This document shows, one piece after another, positions 8,917-13,902 of a stretch of 26,893 bases of DNA. Origin of the DNA: a virus; the IMG/VR virus record IMGVR_UViG_3300040856_000019, positions 1 to 26,893 of that record; one strand, written 5' to 3'. Under the pieces are notes generated by a model. That model ran no database searches. It had not been told where the DNA came from and saw only the letters and a program-made list of their open reading frames with translations. Every line of letters begins with the position of its first letter. The first letter of the stretch is position 1. Made by a program: the position numbers and the translations under genes.

Positions 8917-9644
8917 TATCGGGTGCCTTCCTTGCTGTCCTTCCAGCGGCTGTATGCTACGAGGGCAATGCCCCCAATCGCACATAACAAGAAGATCGTC
9001 TTCATGCTGTCGCTGTATGGTACCAGTGCCTCGATCTGTGGAGTGATTTCACTCAAGGCGGTGGCTGCACCTGCTACACCCGCACCCGCCATTGTCTTAG
9101 ACTGTGCTAGGGGCTTTGGCTTACCTTCCTCAACCTTCTGAGGCATCTTATCGCCACCGTCGTCGGCTAACTTAGCGTCCATAGCAAACAATGCTGCTTC
9201 CGCTGTACGGCGACGAGTAAGACCACGGAGAGGTGTTAGCTTGCCGTCCACTCGTGCCTTATTCCAGCGCATTAGCTGATCAGGTACGTCGTGGTATAGT
9301 CCGGCATTCAAGCGTTTTAGCAGGGTGCTTGATTTGAAGTTGGCTGCCCCGACGTTGAATATAAACGAGGTCAAGGCATCATACTGGTTTTGGCTGAGAG
9401 GCACTTCCACATAGCGGTGGATGGCCTTTGCGTGTTCGTCCAGATCGTCGATGAGGCGTTGTTCTGCCTCTTCTTTGGTAATCCGCATCCCAGAGCGGAC
9501 GCCCTTACAACTTCCCCAGCCTATGGTCCATTTACCAGCCGGGCATCGATAGCTGTGAATTAAGCCATCGTCCCCTACTTTGTGTAGGCCTTCGAACTTC
9601 TTAACGAGGCGAACTCCCGCCTCGCTTACGTTATCAGGAATCAT
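8916..9644 (-). CDS. GH24-type endolysin (lysozyme) with C-terminal membrane segment
   Basis: Residues 1-160 form a phage lysozyme of glycoside hydrolase family 24, which cleaves the glycan strands of peptidoglycan. The catalytic Glu18 lies in 'KKFEG'; Cys34 sits where T4 lysozyme has Asp and Thr40 lies in 'KWTIGWG', giving a P1/P21-like Glu-Cys-Thr arrangement. The core motif 'QNQYDALTSFIFNVG' and a later 'GLTRRRTAEAALF' also match the family. Unusually, residues 160-199 form a Lys/Pro/Gly/Ala linker and residues 216-232 (TIFLLCAIGGIALVAYS) a clear transmembrane helix followed by a basic tail. No separate holin is visible nearby. The tail could be a membrane anchor or a fused holin. An AGGATAA ribosome site overlaps the preceding stop, and the stop overlaps the inner spanin start. 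Confidence 0.92.
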   Translation of the reverse strand: MIPDNVSEAGVRLVKKFEGLHKVGDDGLIHSYRCPAGKWTIGWGSCKGVRSGMRITKEEAEQRLIDDLDEHAKAIHRYVEVPLSQNQYDALTSFIFNVGAANFKSSTLLKRLNAGLYHDVPDQLMRWNKARVDGKLTPLRGLTRRRTAEAALFAMDAKLADDGGDKMPQKVEEGKPKPLAQSKTMAGAGVAGAATALSEITPQIEALVPYSDSMKTIFLLCAIGGIALVAYSRWKDSKEGTR

Positions 9645-9647
9645 TAG

Positions 9648-11081
9648 TTATCCTCGGGTAGAAGCATACGGCTGTGTAGCCGGAGACATCATCCCAGTGC
9701 GGTAAATGGTACTATCGTATATACTATCTAAGGTACCAAACATCTGGTTGATGTCGTAGCCAAACTGGCTAATTCGCTCTCCCTGTTGACTGAACTGAGA
9801 CACAATCAAATTGCCATTCTTGTCGATGGCTCGTTTTGTCTCGGTGCCTTGAGCGTCTACGCTGTTAGCAATCAGGCGGCCTTGTTGGTCAAATGCGTCT
9901 GATAGGTTCTGGTAGCTATCACGAACACTCATATCCAACTGATCGCCTTGGGTATCCAACATTGTGCGGATGCTCGATAGCCCGTCTTTGAACGCCGACT
10001 GATTAGCTTGTGCTTCTTCAGTAGAGCCTTCAATACCCATAGCTAGTTCACGGGCAGCGTCTGCGAAGTTAGCGTCTAGCTCTTGCGCAGCGGCTTCGTT
10101 AGCGGCTTGAACCTCTTGTAGCTGTTGTCCGTATTGCTCAGACTGTGCGCCCATCTGACCTTGGATATCACCTACTGCGTTCTGTAGTCCTGTGATGATG
10201 TCATTACGGCTACGGTTGGCGAGTGTTACGTCATCGCCATACTGATCTTGGAAGTCAGTGAAGTTAGTCGATAAGTTGCCTACCGAGTCAGTGATGTTTG
10301 CCTGACCATCGGATAGATCTCCGTAATAGGTGTCGAGGTTGCCGCTCATGCTATCTACGGCTGACTGGATGTTTCCTTGACCGTCTGTAACTGTCTTAGT
10401 CAGATCATTGAAGCCTGTAGTATTATCTGCCGCCATCGTGTCTAGCATAGTGTCTACGCTGTCAAAGCGTCCGCCAGTCATATTCTCGATGCTGCCAAAC
10501 TTATCAGTCAAGAATGACTCTAAGCCAGTACGGTCTGCCGTAAGCTGTCCCAAGATGTCGGTACGGGCACCCGCCACGTCTTCTTGTGTATCGGAGAATC
10601 CTTCGTCTATGACCTCTTTCTGATCGCCGAATTCGCCTTTGATCATTTCGCCTTGGTCATCGAAGGCGTCATCCATTGCAGTACCAGCCGCATCGAATTG
10701 ATCTTCGATAAAGTCTTCTTGGTCACTAAAGCCTGTCTTAACAGTGCCTTTAATATCAGACTGTCCTTCAGCCAGATCATCAAACTCACCAGCGGCTTGA
10801 CCAAAACCACCTACAACTTGATTGTATACGTCATCGACTGCGCTATCAAGATCGCCAAACTGGTCCATCATGTCGTAGTTCAGGTCACCGATGGAGTCTT
10901 CGATATCTCCCTGACCACCCATAACATCCTTAAATTCAGGGTCTGCGTATTCTTTAACCGCTTGCTTAATCTCAGCCAGTGATGGGCCACCGCCCCCACC
11001 GCCGCCGAACACAATAATCCCAGAGGCACGAGGATTAAGATACCGCCCGGGGCCGAACATTGTTGAGAATAGGTTTCTCAT
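9648..11081 (-). CDS. Repeat-rich coiled-coil tail/virion protein (477 residues)
   Basis: The N-terminus starts MRNLFSTMFGPGRYLNPRAS and runs into seven consecutive glycines (about residues 26-32). The rest is an Asp/Gln/Gly-rich series of imperfect 11-15 residue units such as 'DDAFDDQGEMIKGEFGDQ', the pattern of a long parallel coiled-coil or fibrous shaft. The last 40 residues (from 'FGYDINQMFGTLD') are less repetitive and may be a terminal knob. No enzyme motif is visible. The gene lies between a GNAT-like gene and the endolysin; a GGAG site inside the end of the GNAT gene precedes the start by 7 bases. The MRNL plus glycine-rich opening recurs in the 333-residue protein two genes upstream, which suggests a shared attachment peptide. 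It is probably a fiber-like or tail-associated structural protein. Confidence 0.75.
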   Translation of the reverse strand: MRNLFSTMFGPGRYLNPRASGIIVFGGGGGGGPSLAEIKQAVKEYADPEFKDVMGGQGDIEDSIGDLNYDMMDQFGDLDSAVDDVYNQVVGGFGQAAGEFDDLAEGQSDIKGTVKTGFSDQEDFIEDQFDAAGTAMDDAFDDQGEMIKGEFGDQKEVIDEGFSDTQEDVAGARTDILGQLTADRTGLESFLTDKFGSIENMTGGRFDSVDTMLDTMAADNTTGFNDLTKTVTDGQGNIQSAVDSMSGNLDTYYGDLSDGQANITDSVGNLSTNFTDFQDQYGDDVTLANRSRNDIITGLQNAVGDIQGQMGAQSEQYGQQLQEVQAANEAAAQELDANFADAARELAMGIEGSTEEAQANQSAFKDGLSSIRTMLDTQGDQLDMSVRDSYQNLSDAFDQQGRLIANSVDAQGTETKRAIDKNGNLIVSQFSQQGERISQFGYDINQMFGTLDSIYDSTIYRTGMMSPATQPYASTRG

Positions 11082-11082
11082 A

Positions 11083-11517
11083 TTAGATCTCCATATTATA
11101 AACGTGGTAGAGAAGCTGGTAGGGCTTACCTTTGTTGCTCTCTAAATGACGAAGTCTGCGTTCCCAGCCTCGACGACCCCACACTTGCATTGAATGACAC
11201 CCATTCGCTTTAGCGTATTCTTCGAGTGTCTTATGATGAGCGGTCCATGTATCCCAGTCTGGGACTTGTCCTGCGCACAACATAATAAGCAGAGACTTCT
11301 TGTGTGCGCTGGTAGTGAACCTAGTGACTATTACGGTTATCACTTGACCGTCTTCGTCTCTGGTGAGCCAGATGTGCGCCTGTTCTGATAGGGCCATAAG
11401 GCATACTGAAAAAGGATCATATTCACCGATTGAGTGGTGAAGTGCGGCCTCAATATGTGGTTCGAGTAGAGGCCAGAGTTTGAGTACTTGAGGCGGGGTT
11501 AGTAGGGATGAGACCAT
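11083..11517 (-). CDS. GNAT-fold acyltransferase-like protein in the tail gene cluster
   Basis: This 144-residue protein has the layout of the small GNAT-like proteins found among phage tail genes: a helical start with 'PLLEPHIEAAL', a strand pair 'AHIWLTRDEDGQVITVIVT', and a C-terminal block 'YAKANGCHSMQVWGRRGW' followed by 'ERRL'. The GRRGW block corresponds to the region near the acetyl-CoA site in such proteins. The family transfers acyl groups from acyl-CoA; the substrate is unknown. Modification of a fiber protein or a host surface component is a guess from position. I see no Shine-Dalgarno sequence before the ATG, and the gap to the preceding stop is only 9 bases, so initiation may depend on coupling. 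Confidence 0.7.
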   Translation of the reverse strand: MVSSLLTPPQVLKLWPLLEPHIEAALHHSIGEYDPFSVCLMALSEQAHIWLTRDEDGQVITVIVTRFTTSAHKKSLLIMLCAGQVPDWDTWTAHHKTLEEYAKANGCHSMQVWGRRGWERRLRHLESNKGKPYQLLYHVYNMEI

Positions 11518-11526
11518 GTAAAATGA

Positions 11527-12528
11527 TTACAGGCTCCACTGCCTGAAAAATCTATTACTAGAGTTGCCGTACATAGCGAAGACAATCTTACTTCCATCCG
11601 CCGTTACATCGAAGTCAATGTAGTAAGAACCTACCGAGTCGGATTCGACAGAAGTCAGATCTGCTATTCTATCTGCAAAAGTGATGGTACTGAAGTCATA
11701 CGCCGTCGAAAACGTCATCAGACAAAGCTCGTTATCTAGAGTGGTACACATAGCCTTAGTACCTTGGTCAAACCACTTCCAACTAAACATCAGGCCTTGT
11801 GGGCGGTGGGTCTGCGATCCACTAAACTGATACGCTTGATAATTTGAAGACGAAGATATGTCGTAATTTGAGACATTACTGAACTCAAACATTTTGTTTC
11901 CGCCGCCACTACCATAAATGAGGCCAAATGCTCTCGACCCATCGTAATTGAACGAAAGGGCCGTAAAAGAACTCAAATTTGTTATGGAAGTGTAGCTTCG
12001 TGTATAGTTGCTATTAGAAATGCCTGAAGGGTTCCACGCACCATTTATGTTGCTTACCTTCCAGCCTCTAAGGTTTCCGCCGTTACTGCCCGAGTAAATC
12101 CAAGACCCATCATTTGCCGTTGCAATATTGCGCCCAAGCTCTGGGTTGCTTGTATTAGATATGTATGTGGTGCTAGAAATCGTTCCACTTGAAGAGATTA
12201 CGCCGGCGTCGTCAGCATTAGGATGGCTAAACCTTACTAAATCTCGGTCACCATTGTCGTGATGCATTATATCACCCTTATACACTCCGTCTCGGATGAA
12301 AAACATCGTGTGAATAGAGTTGTTTGAGTAAGGACCAACCCAAGATAAGTCATCGTCACTTACGCCGCTTAAACTTGATGGGATAGATATATCGTGCGGA
12401 TGAGTAGCAAGAGCCGCACCACCACCACCAGCCGCACCTGCCCCACCAAAACCACGAACCGAACCGCCGCCAAAAGTTGAAAGCATTGGCGCAAAAAGTC
12501 TTGGCTTATCGAATATTAGATTTCTCAT
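11527..12528 (-). CDS. Glycine-rich N-terminus plus beta-propeller-like tail protein
   Basis: The protein has 333 residues. It begins MRNLIFDKPRLFAP and passes through a Gly/Ala run (residues about 19-40), then a Ser/Asn/Thr/Tyr-rich all-beta region. Recurring elements of the form 'ALSFNYDGSRAFGLIYG', 'FDVTADGSKIVFAMYG' and 'TFSTAYDFSTIT' resemble blades of WD/NHL-like propellers common in marine phage and bacterial surface proteins. The C-terminus ends 'NRFFRQWSL'. By eye the DNA looks more AT-rich than its neighbours, as expected for a fast-evolving host-recognition gene, but composition was not computed. The start overlaps the preceding stop as ATGA. The likely role is receptor binding or decoration at the tail. 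The propeller assignment is tentative. Confidence 0.7.
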   Translation of the reverse strand: MRNLIFDKPRLFAPMLSTFGGGSVRGFGGAGAAGGGGAALATHPHDISIPSSLSGVSDDDLSWVGPYSNNSIHTMFFIRDGVYKGDIMHHDNGDRDLVRFSHPNADDAGVISSSGTISSTTYISNTSNPELGRNIATANDGSWIYSGSNGGNLRGWKVSNINGAWNPSGISNSNYTRSYTSITNLSSFTALSFNYDGSRAFGLIYGSGGGNKMFEFSNVSNYDISSSSNYQAYQFSGSQTHRPQGLMFSWKWFDQGTKAMCTTLDNELCLMTFSTAYDFSTITFADRIADLTSVESDSVGSYYIDFDVTADGSKIVFAMYGNSSNRFFRQWSL

Positions 12529-12713
12529 GCAGCAATCACCTTTGCAAAAGTGTCTCCGCTATATGTCTCCGATAGCCAAACTTCACATTCAGACTGTGAT
12601 CCTGAAAATAGTTCGACCTGACTTTCGTGTTGTGCAATGTAACTTACGTGGTCAGATGGGTCTACCTCAACGGACTGGGCTTCATAGTAAATTGCAATAA
12701 CCTTATGAGTCAT
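12525..12713 (-). CDS. Small protein (62 residues) between tail genes
   Basis: The start is placed at the ATG at 12713, six bases after a GAGG ribosome site; a GTG one codon upstream (12716) would add a single residue but fits the spacing less well. The stop overlaps the next start as ATGA. The protein begins MTHKVIAIYYEAQSVEVDPS and looks like a small alpha/beta fold with one Cys. No membrane segment, signal peptide or known motif is visible. Its position between a fiber gene and a propeller-like gene is reminiscent of small tail-fiber assembly or chaperone genes, but that is only inference. Confidence 0.6.
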   Translation of the reverse strand: MTHKVIAIYYEAQSVEVDPSDHVSYIAQHESQVELFSGSQSECEVWLSETYSGDTFAKVIAA

Positions 12714-12726
12714 CACTCACCTCTAA

Positions 12727-13899
12727 TTAAGCATACTGCGTGACTGAGGCCAGCACAGTGAAAGTAGCATTCGCCGTCTTGATGATCGTGAATGTGTATA
12801 CGTCGATCCCACTTGCGTTGCCGCCTGTCGGTGCGCTGCCGCCTGACCATTTTGGCGTCACCGCTGTTCCGTCTACTTGGTAAGCGTTGAGGTAGTAGGC
12901 TGTGGAGCCTTGCTGCATTAGTGCTGTGACCGTTACGCTTTTTCCAGTGTCGAGAAAAGAGTTTAAAGCCTGTGAGCTTGACGCTCTGAAATTTATCGTG
13001 CGGTTTGCTGTCTGGTTTGTTGAGTAATTGTTTATCGCTGCGTTTCTTACATCGAAGTTTATTGTGCCACTTGTAGTTGCAGATGTGGCGACCTTTTCCA
13101 CGACTTCCTCAATCAGGATTGCGTTGCCAAATTCCATGACCCCAGAGACGGCGTCATCCACATCACCCCTTAAAAAGGTGCTTGCGTGTAATCCATCCAA
13201 CATATCGGCGTCTAGTCCAGAGGAAGCACCATCGTTACCAGCGGTCCATACAGTATGCCCATTTATACTTGGTACACCGCCTAGCTCTAAATACGAACTA
13301 TTGTAGTCAGAATATAGCTGAAGGGTGCCATCACCAGCAGTACCCACATAACCATCTCTAACATTGTCTCGACCATAAAACTCAATATAATTCCAGTCAG
13401 AGCTATCTCCGCTAGGTGTCTTCAGGAGCATCTTATTGTCGCTGGCTGTGCTTACCACCAACTGTCCATTAATAGTACCACCTGAGGTAGATAGCTTAGT
13501 AGCGATACTGTTCGTCACCGTAGTAGCGAAGTTAGGATCGTCCCCTAAAGCCGCAGCTAACTCATTCAATGTGTCCAGTGTGCTTGGGGCACTGTCTACG
13601 ATACCTGCCGCTGCACTGTCTGCATAGGCTTGGTATTCACTCTCGATTGTCGCAAGCTGCTTACCGTCTACGGTATCTGCGTCGAGTCCAGATGCTGCCC
13701 CGTCTACTGTCTTAATAGAGGTCAGTAGGGATGCTGCCGTTATGTCGCTCTCTAGGGCAAGAGGAAAACCCCCAGCCGTAGAGCCGTCGTGTACGACTAC
13801 CGTGTCTTTTGTTGTATCAACCGTGACTTCGCCAGCTAGGCCTGTGAAGGTACTATGCTGAGTGGTGGTGCCACGGCGTAGCTGAAGTGCGTTTGCCAT
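12727..13899 (-). CDS. Tail fiber protein with Mtd-like N-terminal domain
   Basis: The first 50 residues (MANALQLRRGTTTQHSTFTG, then 'GEVTVDTTKDTVVVHDG') match the N-terminal module seen in phage fibers and in the major tropism determinant of Bordetella phage, which attaches the fiber to the virion. A fiber shaft follows with 'TLDTLNELAAAL' and 'TNSIATKLSTSGGTINGQL', a module also present in the 952-residue fiber next door. The C-terminal 110 residues are a compact beta-rich domain ending 'VLASVTQYA'. A GGGAG ribosome site lies about 10 bases before the ATG, and the gap to the preceding stop is 3 bases. It is likely a receptor-contacting fiber. The C-terminus is not a recognisable C-type-lectin variable region, and I see no reverse transcriptase or template repeat here. 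Confidence 0.82.
   Translation of the reverse strand: MANALQLRRGTTTQHSTFTGLAGEVTVDTTKDTVVVHDGSTAGGFPLALESDITAASLLTSIKTVDGAASGLDADTVDGKQLATIESEYQAYADSAAAGIVDSAPSTLDTLNELAAALGDDPNFATTVTNSIATKLSTSGGTINGQLVVSTASDNKMLLKTPSGDSSDWNYIEFYGRDNVRDGYVGTAGDGTLQLYSDYNSSYLELGGVPSINGHTVWTAGNDGASSGLDADMLDGLHASTFLRGDVDDAVSGVMEFGNAILIEEVVEKVATSATTSGTINFDVRNAAINNYSTNQTANRTINFRASSSQALNSFLDTGKSVTVTALMQQGSTAYYLNAYQVDGTAVTPKWSGGSAPTGGNASGIDVYTFTIIKTANATFTVLASVTQYA
13461..13605 (-). repeat. Fiber module shared with the 952-residue fiber (copy 2)
   Basis: This segment encodes 'LDTLNELAAALGDD' and 'TTVTNSIATKLSTSGG', homologous to copy 1 near 15556-15702. It connects the Mtd-like N-terminal module to the rest of the fiber. 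Confidence 0.85.
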
Positions 13900-13902
13900 T
13901 GT

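Noticed and set aside
8659-8985. Longer inner spanin starting at 8985
   Set aside because: It would place a polar Cys/Arg/Gln segment before the membrane helix and overlap the endolysin by 70 bases; the ATG at 8916 in a TAATG overlap is better.
9003-9005. Internal start at Met214 of the endolysin making a small free holin
   Set aside because: No ribosome site precedes this ATG and the product would be only 29 residues.
11095-11100. TATAAT on the minus strand before the 477-residue gene
   Set aside because: No plausible -35 box lies 16-18 bases upstream and the hexamer falls in the Tyr-Asn codons at the end of the GNAT-like gene.
11527-13899. Diversity-generating retroelement target in the Mtd-like or propeller-like gene
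   Set aside because: There is no reverse transcriptase, template repeat or C-type-lectin variable region in the window; only the N-terminal module resembles Mtd.
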